Below, piece after piece: positions 35,100 through 46,989 of a DNA stretch of 64,000 nucleotides; within the stretch, counting starts at the first letter, position 1; each line of letters opens with the position of its first letter. The position numbers and the translations under genes were made by a program. The DNA is taken from NCBI GenBank assembly GCA_951217055.1, contig OX578277.1, positions 102,241,511-102,305,510 of the forward strand. The letters run 5' to 3'. This stretch comes from Gerris lacustris (taxonomy: Eukaryota > Arthropoda > Insecta > Hemiptera > Gerridae). The notes beneath the pieces were generated by a model that worked only from the letters and a program-made list of their open reading frames with translations, was not told where the DNA came from and did not search any database.

Positions 35100-35519
35100 T
35101 TGATTAAACGATTAAGTGAATTAGTAAACTGTAGTAATGATTAAGGGCGTGTAAAATATAAAAACGAGAATTTAAAAATGTAGTCGTGTACTTGAAGAAT
35201 CGTGACATGCAATAGAATAGACATGGCGCGACTGAGGCTTACTCTTACTTAAGACTCAATACAGGTATTACATACATAAGAGGGGAGAAGAGTGAGTCCA
35301 AGGTGGGGGAACAAGGCGCGAAGGGAACCAACCTATCCAAGGACAAGCAAGCATGCCTATAAGGACGGTACAAACTCGAGATTAAACAAGACTAGACTAT
35401 GCAAGTGCGAACTACCTCCTGCAACGGCCTAGTTCCCTGCTAGGCGTGGAACTCTTTTCGACTTTCTTCGGCCCTACGAAGCGCGGAAGGGGAAGGCACT
35501 ACAGCTGGAGACTAGATTA
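35100..35519. other. Moderately GC-rich DNA, no gene recognised
   Basis: Its final part, CCCTACGAAGCGCGGAAGG (about 35472), matches CCCTTCGAAGCGCGGTAGG at about 53263, so it belongs to the repeat described at 53068-53487. Confidence 0.4.
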
Positions 35520-35645
35520 CAAACCTCCTATGCATTTCTAACTCCCTGTTATAATTTTCTGAGTTTTTAAGCTAAAAAGTAACATAACGTTTTTGACTTG
35601 TGTCTCATAGCTTAAACATGAAAATGTCAATAAGAAAAAAAATCG
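35520..35645. repeat. Divergent copy of the 53-kb direct repeat (family 9)
   Basis: Shares CCTCCTATGCATTTCTAACT, CCCTGTTA, AGTTTTTAAGC, CATAGC and ACATGAAAATG in order with the duplicated unit at 53068-53246 and 53312-53487. The minus frames here are not genes. Confidence 0.6.
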
Positions 35646-36371
35646 AATAACGCGTTTGGCTGTAACTGCGTAACAAAAATACGCAGACGAAATGCCAAAC
35701 GGTGTAGTCCTGATGAAGAAAAGTTTGAACATAAAACTTGCTCCAATCCATCAAAAAATCGGCAAGCTGCTCATCACCAGGAGTACCAACTGACCTGATT
35801 GAAAACAAATAATTGTTAACTAGAAAAAAATGTATAGTCAATATTATAATAATTCTACTTCCTTTACTTTAAATTTAAATATACAGTATTTAACTTCAGA
35901 ATAGTTTTAAGATGACAATTCATTTTTGAGTCTCTAGTCTCTAATTAGACAAAATTTAAAAGGACGAGCTAAAAATAAACAAATTGCGTTGTAGTAGCTC
36001 TGTTATAACGAATAACTTTTTTTTTCTTTTGTATTGTGTATATAAGTGTTAAAAGCAAATTAGTTATAGTTTCAATTAGCTTAATGGTATGCACTTCTAT
36101 ATTATGATAAACCATACCTGGCTACTTCTAATGAATTTCACTGTCATTACTAAGTTTTACGTCAAAATCCCGCTTGCATTTTCCAAATTACGCTATCGTG
36201 TTTATTTTACAGTATAGTTTAGAGATATCGGTAATTAGTTGTTGTATAGACAAGACATACGATATGTGTATTTATGTAGTTGAATATCTAAATATTTATT
36301 TTGTTGGAAATAGCCTTTATTATGTTAGTAGATTTTGTGTTATTTAGTTAGCCAGACTCGGAAATGTATAC
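35646..36371. other. AT-rich DNA, no feature recognised
   Basis: Nothing supported. Confidence 0.4.
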
Positions 36372-36374
36372 TAA

Positions 36375-37190
36375 AGGCGGAAATACACATGCTAGTTACT
36401 CGCACAAAAACATACGAGTAGCTCGCAGAGGAGAGCTACTGGCATGTGTATACATCAAATAGCATGCGAGTGAAAAGCATGCGAGTAAATCGCATGAGGT
36501 TTGTTTTTTGTCTTGCCAGTGGCACAAGTCTAGGGGTGGGGGAACTGATAAGGCACGTGTAAACAGGCCTGCTAGCGCAAGGTTGCTAGTAGCTTGCACG
36601 AGTCTCCCCCAGCCATTCAGTCTTCAGTTGCGTTCCTTCCTTTCGCGGGTATCTGACAACAACTCATCAACTTTCTCCGGAAGCATTCGCAATTGATTCC
36701 TAAAACCATTGACGTCCCCGAACCGCATTTCTTTTAGTAGCCACTGACTCGCTCCATGTACCTAATTCCCTTCTAGCTATCCAATCTTTTACCCACACTC
36801 TTCGAGTCTTTTTATTATTTTTCAAATGTTTTTAACACAGTTCTTACCAAGTAACAGAACAATCTGGTTAATTTTATTCCGCACCGATACGTTCATAAGG
36901 TACATTGAAACAATTAATAAAACTCATCAAAATTAATTAAATCAAATACAATTATTTCATAATTTATTCCGGCTAAAAAAAGGCAAGAAACGATTGCCTG
37001 TTTCAAAACTAGAACAGTGACTGGAATGTGTATTGTCATGTGCTAGTAGCTCGCACAAGACCGATCATCCGGATGATACTAGCATGCTGTTTCACTGGCA
37101 AATGTACACAGCGTCTGCAGCATGCCAGCTACTGACGTGCTAGTAACTCGCCACTAGCATGCTTTTTTACTAGCATGTGTATTTCCGCCT
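36375..37190. mobile_element. PIF/Harbinger-like element, copy 1, 816 bp
   Basis: TIRs AGGCGGAAATACACATGCTA and TAGCATGTGTATTTCCGCCT, with TAA on both sides (36372-36374 and 37191-37193), the 3-bp TWA duplication typical of PIF/Harbinger. Subterminal zones repeat CATGCTAGTAACTCGC-like words. It contains a decayed transposase N-terminal fragment on the minus strand. Frames at 36396-36696 are repeat shadows. Confidence 0.9.
36624..36835 (-). pseudogene. PIF/Harbinger transposase N-terminal remnant, copy 1
   Basis: Reading the minus strand gives KKTRRVWVKDWIARRELGTW, then SESVATKR, and, after a one-base frame change at QWF, FRNQLRMLPEKVDELLS, then DTRERKE. The WVxxWIxRRxxLGxW pattern followed by FRNxLRMxPExxDELL matches the N-terminal segment of PIF/Harbinger transposases, before the DDE domain, which is absent. 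The same fragment with the same frame break is present in copy 2 (61768-62074), so the broken form was probably already what was mobilised. It depends on transposase supplied elsewhere. Not functional as a nuclease. Confidence 0.72.
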
Positions 37191-37193
37191 TAA

Positions 37194-37960
37194 TACTACA
37201 CGCATTTACAATTACATAGATTAATCATAGCCCTATCCAACCAATAATTAGGGGTGGGGGTGTACCATCATTCCCTATAAACATACCCAACAACCCAACA
37301 GCCTTTTTTCTGACTTGTCACCCAATTTGCCTATCTCTGCATAATTAAGCGTGATGATAGAGTGGTAGAGGTGTATATTGGAAGTTGGAGGGTCACATGT
37401 TCAAATACCGTTGAAAAAACATTTTTTCGGTTTTTTCGGCAGGAATTAGTTTCTCTTTTCCCGTCTGCCAAGGAGCGCTACAGTCTACTTCTCCTACTCT
37501 AATCTTAGCTAAGCTTGTTTAAAAAGATAGTAGACGATCTTTCTATATATATATTAATAACTTGTTTACTTTGTAATTACCATTAAAATTTTTAAATTAA
37601 AAATACATACGTACCCACTTAATATTCTTCCCAGCATACTTAATGTTAATGTGATTTGAACCCAGCCTAGTCTCTGATGACTAACGAAGGCAATATTTTA
37701 TATCTCGGTCACTTCTACTGGGTAAAATGTTATTATTACACTATATATTTTACTTTTAAAAAATCCCGTCAAGTACTCGCCACCAAGCTACTAAAAGGGC
37801 TTCTTTGGTCATAAAAATTCATATAATATCCACAATTTTTTTTTTTTTTTTTTTTTTTTTTAATAAAATATGGTGTTCATATTATCTTTTAGTATTTTAG
37901 GTAAGCACTTATTTGGTTCTTTTGGGGGTAAAATGGCAATGCAACATATATTTGAAAACT
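37194..37960. other. AT-rich DNA with poly-T and a weak tRNA-like stretch
   Basis: A stretch at about 37352-37410 contains GATAGAGTGGTAGAG and, later, TGTTCAAATACC, which resemble degenerate pol III A and B boxes. It does not fold convincingly. A 26-base T run lies at 37836-37861. Confidence 0.4.
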
Positions 37961-37964
37961 GCAT

Positions 37965-38724
37965 TTAAATACCATTAAAATGATACCCCACATAAAAAAA
38001 ATACAAGATTTGTGTCACCATAGTTACGAAAACCTAAAATTTAACTTTTTTATATTAACTCCCGGAAATGCGATGGCCCGCAGAGATGTATATTTATGTA
38101 TTTTTTCTTAATTTTTAAGACCTGTCCTTATGGGGTAGAAGAGGGAGGAGGGCATTTTTGGGGGGTTTTGTTTTGGCAATTTCGGGGGTAAAATGGCCGC
38201 CATTTCGGAAAAGCGATATAATACTACGTTTCCATGTGTTAAAAAAAGGATTGAATCCTGATCTGGGATTTAAAAAGTTAGGTATTTCCAAGAGAGGTAT
38301 TAAATCCGCATTCAATACGAAATAAAAAAAAAATAAAAACTTTTTCTTGGTTACTTTTGTTAAAGGTTATAAATAATTGTGTAACCTTCACCTTTTACAA
38401 CCATGCTTTTTATTATTACGTATTTTGACAGATTTGACGACAGTTTCTACAGAAAAACGCTAGGTTCGCTCACACCCACGTTCTGCGCTTGTCAGGATCG
38501 AGTTAGGTGTTTCCATTGCAACTCGATCCAGATACGATCCCAGAATTTTGTGAATTGTATCGGGATTGGGATCGTATTTAATCCTTTTTGAATCTAGGTT
38601 TTCATGGACACTTTAGATCCAAAAACTGTATTCTGCCCGTATTCAATCTGTATTTAAACATTATGGAAACGTAGTTTATATTTGTGATCTACGTTTCAAT
38701 ACCTTTAAAATGATACCCCACTCA
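37965..38724. repeat. Old repeat with shared words, split by a TIR element
   Basis: Near-identical words flank the element below: ATTAAAATGATACCCCACA (about 37974) and CTTTAAAATGATACCCCAC (about 38703). Nearby GGGGTAAAATGG is repeated at about 37927 and 38188. The copy continues to about 38985 with GCTCGGGAGATACGATCC and a GACGGACAGACGGACG run. Confidence 0.5.
38223..38675. mobile_element. TIR element, about 453 bp
   Basis: Ends ACTACGTTTCCATG and, on the minus strand, ACTACGTTTCCATAATG, extend as imperfect TIRs including GGATTGAATCC and AGATTGAATACGG. Internal words CTCGATCC and GGATCG recur near the centre. The frames at 38115-38591 overlap it and are not genes. No clear target duplication. 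Confidence 0.75.
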
Positions 38725-38989
38725 AAAATTAAAAAATATTATATGTTGCGATCATTTCACAATTACTAACTGGTCAATGAAATGTTGAGTTGTAAATTTT
38801 GCAACATTTTTCCTGTTTTTGGGCATAAAAATATTAACTTATATTATAAATTTCAAATCTCTAGCTATAATAGCTCGGGAGATACGATCCAAAATGCGAC
38901 GGACAGACGGACGAACAACCAATAGCAAAAAGGATCCTATCATTTATTTTTCTAGGACGACCTCTAAACCCTAAAAATATCATGATAGT

Positions 38990-40140
38990 TATAAAATGTT
39001 ATAGTTCTAATAACACCTAAGATCTTGTTTTGAGAATAGAGAGAAAATCATGTAAGTAAAGAGGCAAAACAGTATTATTTTAGTGTGAACTCTTGTGTAA
39101 ATTTCCCATAGAAAAGGGTTTGAAAAGCGTTGTTAACCTTGTGTAGTGGTGACGGGGGGGTTACTATTGCGTGGTGAGATTCAAACAGGGTAAAGTACAG
39201 CTGGGGTAAGGAGTCTCAACCTCTCATCTGTAGACTCTAGAGGGGCAAGTGAGGCTACGACTAAAGGACCGACATTTCACCAGCCTCTGTCAACCAACGG
39301 TTGGTTGTTGGGGTTTTCCTTCTCTAAAAGGTAATATTTTTCCCGACCCAAAGCTGGATTTTCCACGCTTCCATGAGCATAAAGAAGAGGTAGAGAAAAT
39401 ACAGCAAGACTCAAGGATAAAGAGATCTCACCCATAAAGAAGCACCTTCAACAAAATAATCATGAAAATGGGTAAAGATTTGTTGCATTACAGATACAGA
39501 ATGTATCTCTGTTGTTGTACCTACTACAAAAGACTTGGGATACATAAAGTTTCCCTTGGTTTACTTTTGAAAAATGGTAAAATCCATTAGTACTAATGCA
39601 TTTAAATAAGACCTGATGATAATTCATTGTACTTTAAAGAATACAGATAAAGTAAAAACCTTTCTTTATTATATCAACATGAAAATAAATAAGGAAGGAA
39701 ATATAGAAGGTCATCTTTGAAAAATTGAACTTTCTACAATCCTTAGTATACATTTGTTTAAATAAATTAGAAAAAAAAAAAAAATTAAACAAGCTTGTAT
39801 AATTAATCTTGTAGAAAGAAAGATTCAAAAAACAGCATGCGCAATGTAGTATAAAAGAGAATTAACTGTGTTTTATTAACATCCCAATAAAATATAAAGG
39901 ATGATTACATTCTATTTTATAACACATTTTTTGGCACTCAACACCACGCAATAACCTTGAGGTTTTTTTCCATCCAAATTTACAAACTCTAAGACTTAAA
40001 AGAACAGTTTAAAAAATTACTTTAAAGAAGAATTTTTTTTATCAAATTATTAAGTGAAGTGATAAGATATACTTAATTAAAAGTTAGTATCAGAGAAACC
40101 TTTTATGAAAATTTAAAAAGTCTAAATAGAGACTAGTTAT
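38990..40140. other. AT-rich DNA, no gene recognised
   Basis: The frame at 39249-39437 (62 codons) has mixed composition but no domain. Inverted words containing ATTGCGTGGTG (39166) and CACCACGCAAT (39941) are about 770 bp apart and may be the ends of an old element. Confidence 0.35.
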
Positions 40141-40172
40141 ACCGCAATACTTAAATTTAAATGTATTGTGGT

Positions 40173-40888
<716 letters not shown>

Positions 40889-40889
40889 A

Positions 40890-41630
40890 ATACATAATTG
40901 GCCCAGTGTTTTCCATTTATTTGCTATTTCGGGGGTTTTTTATTACATTTTATTATTATTAAACTTTTTATCAAAATTTTCCATATAAATAATCCATAAA
41001 TAAATTCCTCTGCGGTGGGGAATCGAACCAGGGCATTTCTTTAGATTATTACTCCCCTCATAAAAAAACAAAGGGGAGTAACAATCTACAGAAGGAGTAT
41101 GGAATGTTTTTTAGACTGATACTCCCCTTATCAAAATAGAAGTAGGGTATTCTTTTGTCCCGAAGTACATAGGACAAAACATTCCTTTTCCTTAATTTAT
41201 TCTAAAACAACATAGGAGAGTAAAAATCTAAAGAATTACCCGAACCAGAACTCTCTCCGTATAAAATTATACCTAGTTTTTCAGGAATTAGTTTTTTTCT
41301 GGGAAAAACTACTAATAAAGCTAAATTCGTCTTTAAATATACTAAACTTTAGAATTTATTAATCAAATCTTCAAAACAGTTTTCTAAGAATACTTTTTTT
41401 GTTTTTTCATGGTTTTTGTGAGTTAGTGCCCTAGAATTTAAAGCAAAAATGTGTTTTTCGAGTTCACCTCGGAATATGATTTGTCTTAGTTACTAAGCCA
41501 GATTAGATCAAAAACAACACAGTAGTTCAGCCTCCACGCGCATGCAGAGACAATAAGACAGACGGAAATTGTATATTATTATTTAGTTTGGCTTAAAGGA
41601 CCTTAAAACATATAAATCCTTAAACATATG
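40890..41630 (-). mobile_element. Family-2 copy interrupted by a small TIR element
   Basis: Has TTGGCCCAGTGTTTTCCATT, GGTGGGGAATCGAACC, GAACTCTCTCCG, TCACCTCGGAATATGATTTG and GACAATAAGACAGACGG in reverse-oriented order. A 199-bp insert (41037-41235) splits the segment between GAATCGAACCAGGGC and CTCTCTCCG. Confidence 0.78.
41037..41235. mobile_element. Small TIR element (family 10)
   Basis: Starts TTCTTTAGATTATTACTCCC and ends GAGAGTAAAAATCTAAAGAA. Internal half-copies of the same word (AGGGGAGTAACAATCTA, TTTAGACTGATACTCCCC) make stacked hairpins. Related copies occur at 52910-53060 and about 53190-53230. Confidence 0.72.
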
Positions 41631-41654
41631 CTACTTATAAGAAAAAGTTATAAA

Positions 41655-42366
41655 CAGGTCAAGTGTGTGCTAGTCAGCACACAGCGAGGGTCCGTAGGCA
41701 ATCCTGTATCGTTTAAGTAGTACCCAATTGATGGTGTTTTTTAAAATGCTAAAAAGCTTACTTTGAACTATCCTATGGGTCTGATATTCTCAAAACACAT
41801 AAACAAACTTCTGATAAAGTGTTTTTTTTGCCACTGAACCGGACTACAACCACATAAATACATCGAAAAGACCATAGTTATAAAAAAAAAAACGTATTTT
41901 GTCAATAAGAAATAAAATAATATTTTTTTTCGAAATTTCCAAAAAGTGGTATCTTTACTTTTGGTCGAAGAATGTTCAGGAATTTTTTCAGATTTTTTTC
42001 ACTTTACATAAGCGAGATAGAAGGGGGGGAACACGTTTCACACCCACTTCAAACTTGCCTACGCTCGCCCTATCACAGTTATAACCAAAGAATTATATAT
42101 ATTTGTAATCAGCTCGACGTACCCTTTCATATGATACCCCTCACGGTGTCGAAAAAAAAAAAAAAAAATGTAACCCTTAAGTTTTTTTTACCCTAATTGT
42201 TTTGAAAAATATTTTTAAAATATGTGGGCAGGTACAAGACACATACATGCCAAATTTCAAAGTGATCGGACGAAAGGTGTAGCCGTGAGAGCGGGCGACA
42301 GGACGGACGGACAGACACACGCATGAAAATATAAGGGTCCTTGGTTTTGCCTACGGACCCTAAAAA
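41655..42366 (-). mobile_element. Family-4 element, copy 1, 712 bp
   Basis: The left border is CAGGTCAAG followed by a perfect hairpin, GTGTGCT-AGTC-AGCACAC. AGGGTCCGTAGGCAA (41687-41701) and TTGCCTACGGACCCT (42347-42361) are exact 15-bp inverted repeats. The interior contains GATACCCCTCACGGTGTCG, GCCAAATTTCAAAGTGATCG and a GGACGGACGGACAGACA run. The frames at 41899-42402 are inside it and are not genes. Confidence 0.83.
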
Positions 42367-43507
42367 CAAAGCAGTCCGTACCTTTTTCCCAACATTTGTC
42401 AAGAATTATTATTATCTTTCTTTTGAAATAATGAAAAGCAAGAAATATATGCTCGAAGATAATATAATGAGTTAGAAACCTTTATGCTCCAAGACGGCGC
42501 CAATGCGTCGCCCTCTCACTGCATTGCTTGGTTTTTTTATTTTTCTATTGCGATAATTGATGTTGGTTAGCGCCTGGACTGGCAAGACATGGTCGAGGAG
42601 AGCTTGCCAAAACCCTTAACTTTGGTTCTCTGCCAAACTACGCTGACAAATCACTAAGTAAGGGATATAAAGATAAAGAGAGTCCAAACATACAAACCGA
42701 CCCTTTTAGAATCCAATCAAATCAAAATTACATATCTACCTAAACTAAGTTAATTAGAATCGACAAGCAATTATAATCCCCGAAGAGGAAGTTATTTGAA
42801 GATGGAATCGAATGATAACGAAGAGAAATCGATACTTTGTGTTCCAGATTGCTGCTTGCTAACGAGTATTCATCCACCGCACAATTAATTACTAGAGGAA
42901 ATTGATAGAATGGAAACAAGATTCCTCTGAACGTCCCTTTTATCGTTTTATATCAATTTGATATGTCGCCCTCTTCATATATGTGAATCTACATACGGTG
43001 CATGGTTCAAACATAGTACGCTATAAAAGTTAGAATCAGTCCAAATCTAATTATACCTCACACTGATACCTTCTACCAACCACAAAGCTTTTAACTTTGA
43101 CGTGCACTTGAGGGTGCACACTCTACACTAAGCTGACACCTTTATTGCTTTTTCTGTGCATACCCTACACCACACAACTCTTACCTCATAAGTCAACTCT
43201 TAAATCAGAATCAGATTTTGTTATGAAAATGATTTGAATAATGAAAGTTATAAGGTTTTTTGATAAGCGCAATTGAAGTAAATTTATCAACGTAAATGGA
43301 GAAAATATATTACATAAAATGATTGTAAATTACAGAAGTAACAACTTAATAACTTTTAATATGGATAATACGATTTGGAGTTTTTGTTATAAAGCTAAAA
43401 TAAATTGAATATATTTTCTATTTCCTTTCTCATATACAACACATGGCATACAAAAAGAAAATATTTTTATGATGAGAAAACTCGAATTTGATGGAATTTA
43501 ATTAAAT
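42367..43507. other. Mixed-composition DNA, no gene recognised
   Basis: Nothing supported. A small hairpin-prone word (GTGCACTTGAGGGTGCAC) is at about 43101. Confidence 0.35.
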
Positions 43508-44272
43508 TTATATTGTAGGCCACATAATTATAGCCCATATAAGTATTAACCTTCTTCGCTTATTTGTTTATCTTCAATATGCGCACAAACACATTAATTT
43601 ACACATATACAGTAGAGCATCGATAAGAAGTCTCTCAAGGGGATTAGGGAAACAGTCTTGTTATCAAGGTGCTCTTTTTGTTGAGGGTCGTCTTATCAAG
43701 GTTACTTTGGCTATCAGTTGTGTTATCGAGGTTCGAGGGCGGGGTTTTCAAGTCTAGACTTGTTCAAGGTCGACCCATTACTGTATAGAGTCGCGTTATA
43801 GAGGTTGACTTCTCAAAACGACTTGTTATAGAGGTTCTGAGTTACGTTGTGAATTAGAAAAAACCGTGTTATAGAGGATGTTTGGGTAATAATTGTCGCA
43901 TTATAGAGGTTAATTTAACATTATGTGTTATGGCAATCTCAAGGGGATTTGAAAATTGCACTTGTAATTGAGGTTGACGTGTAAGTGAGGTTCTACTGTA
44001 TTTCAAAAGTACTCATCTGATTTTAATGAAATTTGGATGGTTTGTGGAAAGTAGCCCGCAGGTAGCACCAGATTAATTTCATCCGTCTACGCTCTTTAAC
44101 TTTTGTTTAATTGATACTTTAATTCATGTAAAAAATCAAAATAATTTTGACATACTAAAAGACTGAGTAAACAATTAAATGAATTAAACAATAATAGCTT
44201 GTAAAATTATAAAATCAATAAATTACTTGATATGATGCAAGGAAGCTATGTGCCACACTAATTCGTAGTCTT
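43508..44272 (-). mobile_element. Family-1 copy split by a pogo-like MITE
   Basis: Reverse-oriented core with TTCAATATGCGCACAAACAC before the insert and TTTCAAAAGTACTCATCTGA after it. It then has TGCAAGGAAGCTATGTGCCA and TAATTCGTAGTC (right TIR). The terminal hairpin end is missing on the left. Confidence 0.87.
43610..43998. mobile_element. Pogo/Tigger-like MITE, 389 bp, TA duplication
   Basis: Ends CAGTAGAGCATC and, on the minus strand, CAGTAGAACCTC, flanked by TA at 43608-43609 and 43999-44000. The interior repeats words of the form GTTATAGAGGT and TTATCGAGGTT on one strand, as in pogo-type MITEs. Deleting it with one TA rebuilds the family-1 sequence ACACATATTTCAAAAGTACT. Confidence 0.9.
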
Positions 44273-44990
44273 TTTTCGAGTTTTTGGTACCAATTTATTA
44301 AATCCGATATCACTTTTGCCGCAATACCACAGTAAAAATAACTTTATATCAATCCTGATGGACGGAATTTAAAATTATTGTATGAAGATACCTGTATCTA
44401 ATTACTCTTCTGATTTCATAATGTTACGAATATTATTTCATAATATAATTTACCCACTGACATGATCTTGAGGGGAGATTATGGAGTTCTCAAACGTGAT
44501 AACAGAAAACCTCATTTAAAATACCAACATTAGAACAGTGGGAAGGAAGGAGTAATTTGGTAAGTAAGATCGAATTCAAGGCAGGAAGGTATATTAGTGA
44601 AACCTTGTTTTAGTAGGAATGAAGTTAAGGATACAAGGATTCTTGGACACAAGTTAAGCGACAAATTTTCCACGTCTAAGTCGTAGCGAAAAAGTTAAGA
44701 GAAGGAACAAGAAAGCAGCAAATAGCAAATTGTGTTGGAACCAAGTTAAAGTAAAGGTCATTACAAGTCGAACGAATAGCGTCGACATGACATCCCCTGG
44801 ATACCTTCTACGTCTAACAACTTACCGCGGTTGCAAACTACCACAGAACTCTTAGAACAATGTCACCTTCTAACTTTGCTCTCCAATCCACACTAATACT
44901 TCCTTGAATATCTGCTTCTTTCCAACTTTCAAATTTTATCTTTCTTCAACTAAATACTTAACTTTATTTGACAAGAACGAGATACCATTT
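44273..44990. other. Unique DNA, no gene recognised
   Basis: No repeat partner or ORF was identified. Confidence 0.4.
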
Positions 44991-44992
44991 TA

Positions 44993-45568
44993 GTCCCCAG
45001 GCCACCATAAGAAGTGAGTCGCTGATTGATAAAGTTTTCTTACCTTATGGAATCGCTTATTTGTGCCTTGTCCACCGATGAATTGGGTATATGGCAACTG
45101 GGCGCTGGGCCATTTCTTTTTTGTTGACATGCCAAACTTGCCCTTCTGCGGGAACATTGAAAAGAGATAGATTAAGTTTTGATTTTCACAGGATCGTTTA
45201 ATTAAATTATTTTAAAAACTGTGGTAAAGGTGGCCACCGATAAGAGTGGGCCGTTTGGGGTGTCCACCGCACCAAGCATATCGCTTTGCGGGGACGTTGA
45301 AAAGAAAACGGCCCACTTATATCGGTGGCCACCTTTGCCACTGTTTTTTAAATAATTTAATTAAACGATCCTGTGAAAATCAAAACTTTATCTATCTCTT
45401 TTCAATGTTCCCGCAAAGGGCAAGTTTGGCATGTCAACAATAAAGAAATGGCCCAGCGCCCAGTTACCATATACCCAATTCATCGGTGGACAAGGCATAC
45501 ATAAGCGATTCCATAAGGTAAGAAAACTTTATCAATCAGCGACTCACTTCTTATGGTGGCCTGTGGAC
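44993..45568. mobile_element. Foldback MITE, 576 bp, TA duplication
   Basis: The arms are near-perfect reverse complements of about 260-270 bp, from GTCCCCAGGCCACCATAAG at the left to CTTATGGTGGCCTGTGGAC at the right. The asymmetric centre is at about 45250-45300 (CGGCCCACTTATATCGG versus CCGATAAGAGTGGGCCG). TA at 44991-44992 and 45569-45570 is the likely target duplication. The frame at 45246-45443 lies in the fold and is not a gene. Confidence 0.9.
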
Positions 45569-46640
45569 TATTTTCTTAATAAAATAATTATCGACTGGAT
45601 ATAAGTTCGGATAATTCCTTACATATCTGTATTATAATGAAAAAGATAAAAACAATACTCAGTTATCAATTACTCGGAAAAATGTAACGTAATTAATACC
45701 TAAATAATAATAGAAGCGTTAATTTTATATCGTATAGTAATTTTATTACCGTTAAAGATACCCCAAGAGATCAGTACTAATACTGCTAATACATAAGTCA
45801 AAATGCCAAACTTACAAAATGAAAATGGTTATTAAACTCTGTATACATTTAGTTTAAGAAAAGTGATATGACTCATCCAAGGTAAGTGCCAGGAGCGCCT
45901 AGGTGATTCAAAAGGCTTATTATCTCATTGACTTAATAGTTATTTATGCACCTAGGGAGTTGGTTCTTCAGGCGAAGCCGAAGGAACCATGGTTCCTTCG
46001 GCGAACCATGGGAATGACGCTAATTAGCTCCCGAGGCGCAGCCGAGGAAGATAATTATCGCGAGAGGAATAATGGCACTTTACTCACGAGATACATACAA
46101 TAGTTTATCTCCAGTTGGGAGAAAATACACATTTTCATCCATTGCACAGTTTTTATTTATTATTTAAATAAATAACAATAATTATTAGCACTTTTAATAG
46201 CAGACATAAGAGATTCAATATTAAAAACAAATAAGAATTGGAATTAAATTCAAATAGAAGGTTATTTAGATGCAGGTTATAAACAAAGATAAACAAGGTC
46301 GAAAAAGCAGTGTAGCCAACCTGATTTTAACAACATCATTACACTAGCCATTCATTTTCTACTATTTATAAAATAATTAAGTTGGCAATCCTTACTTTTT
46401 TGCCCAAGTTTTACTTTTTCTCCCTACTTTTGAGTTCAGGGAAGATAAGATTTACTTTAGTCCCTCTAAACTAATCCAAAATCATAACTTCTTCTCCCTG
46501 CTGGAGATAAAATAAATTTAAAACATGTTCGAAAATACAACATTATGTTTAGCATTATATGTAGGAGCGTCTATGGAGGTCATTGAGAGTCTTACGTCTA
46601 TCCTTGACATAAAATAGACACACCTCTCAATAATAATTTT
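45569..46640. other. AT-rich DNA with a 26-bp perfect palindrome
   Basis: 45977-46002 is a perfect palindrome centred on CCATGG (left arm GCCGAAGGAACC). It follows GTTATTTATGCACCTAGGGA, a word related to loci at about 21847 and 62993. The frame at 45903-46103 spans the palindrome and is not a gene. Confidence 0.6.
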
Positions 46641-46989
46641 TGCTTCCGAGCTTACCGAAGGTAACGAAAGCTACGTGATCATTCTGAAGAACAAAAAATG
46701 TTTTATGCCTTCGATTTCAAAAATTCCAAGAAAGAAATCCGTTTTATATATCAGGGAACATTTTTGGTCCCTTGTCTGTCTGTCGATCTGTCACTGTAAC
46801 ATATCTTGGAAACTACTCGTTCGACTTTAGGTTAAGTTTGAACCTTCTGCCCCAGTTTCTCTTCCACATGCGCGTCAACATACTTTATTTACACTTATAT
46901 TTTCAAATGTACTCATCTGATTTTTATAAAAATTACGATACGAAATAGGACTCGAGGAAGCTATGTGGCACATAATTAGCAGACTATTT
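46641..46989 (-). mobile_element. Family-1 copy with terminal hairpin and right TIR
   Basis: Starts GCTTCCGAGCTTACCGAAGG, then TAACGAAAGC (terminal hairpin). It runs through GATCATTCTGAAGAACA, CAGGGAACATTTTTGG, CTTGTCTGTCTGTCG and CATATCTTGGAAACTACTCG. It ends CTCGAGGAAGCTATGTGGCA and AGCAGACTATTT. An internal deletion removes the part between GATTTTTAT and the TIR. Confidence 0.88.

Noticed and set aside
37352..37410. tRNA-like stretch with GAGTGGTAGAG
   Set aside because: A- and B-like words are degenerate and the stems do not pair. Mentioned only as a weak remnant.
39160..39955. Possible element with ATTGCGTGGTG inverted ends
   Set aside because: The inverted match is only about 11-16 bp and no target duplication was found.
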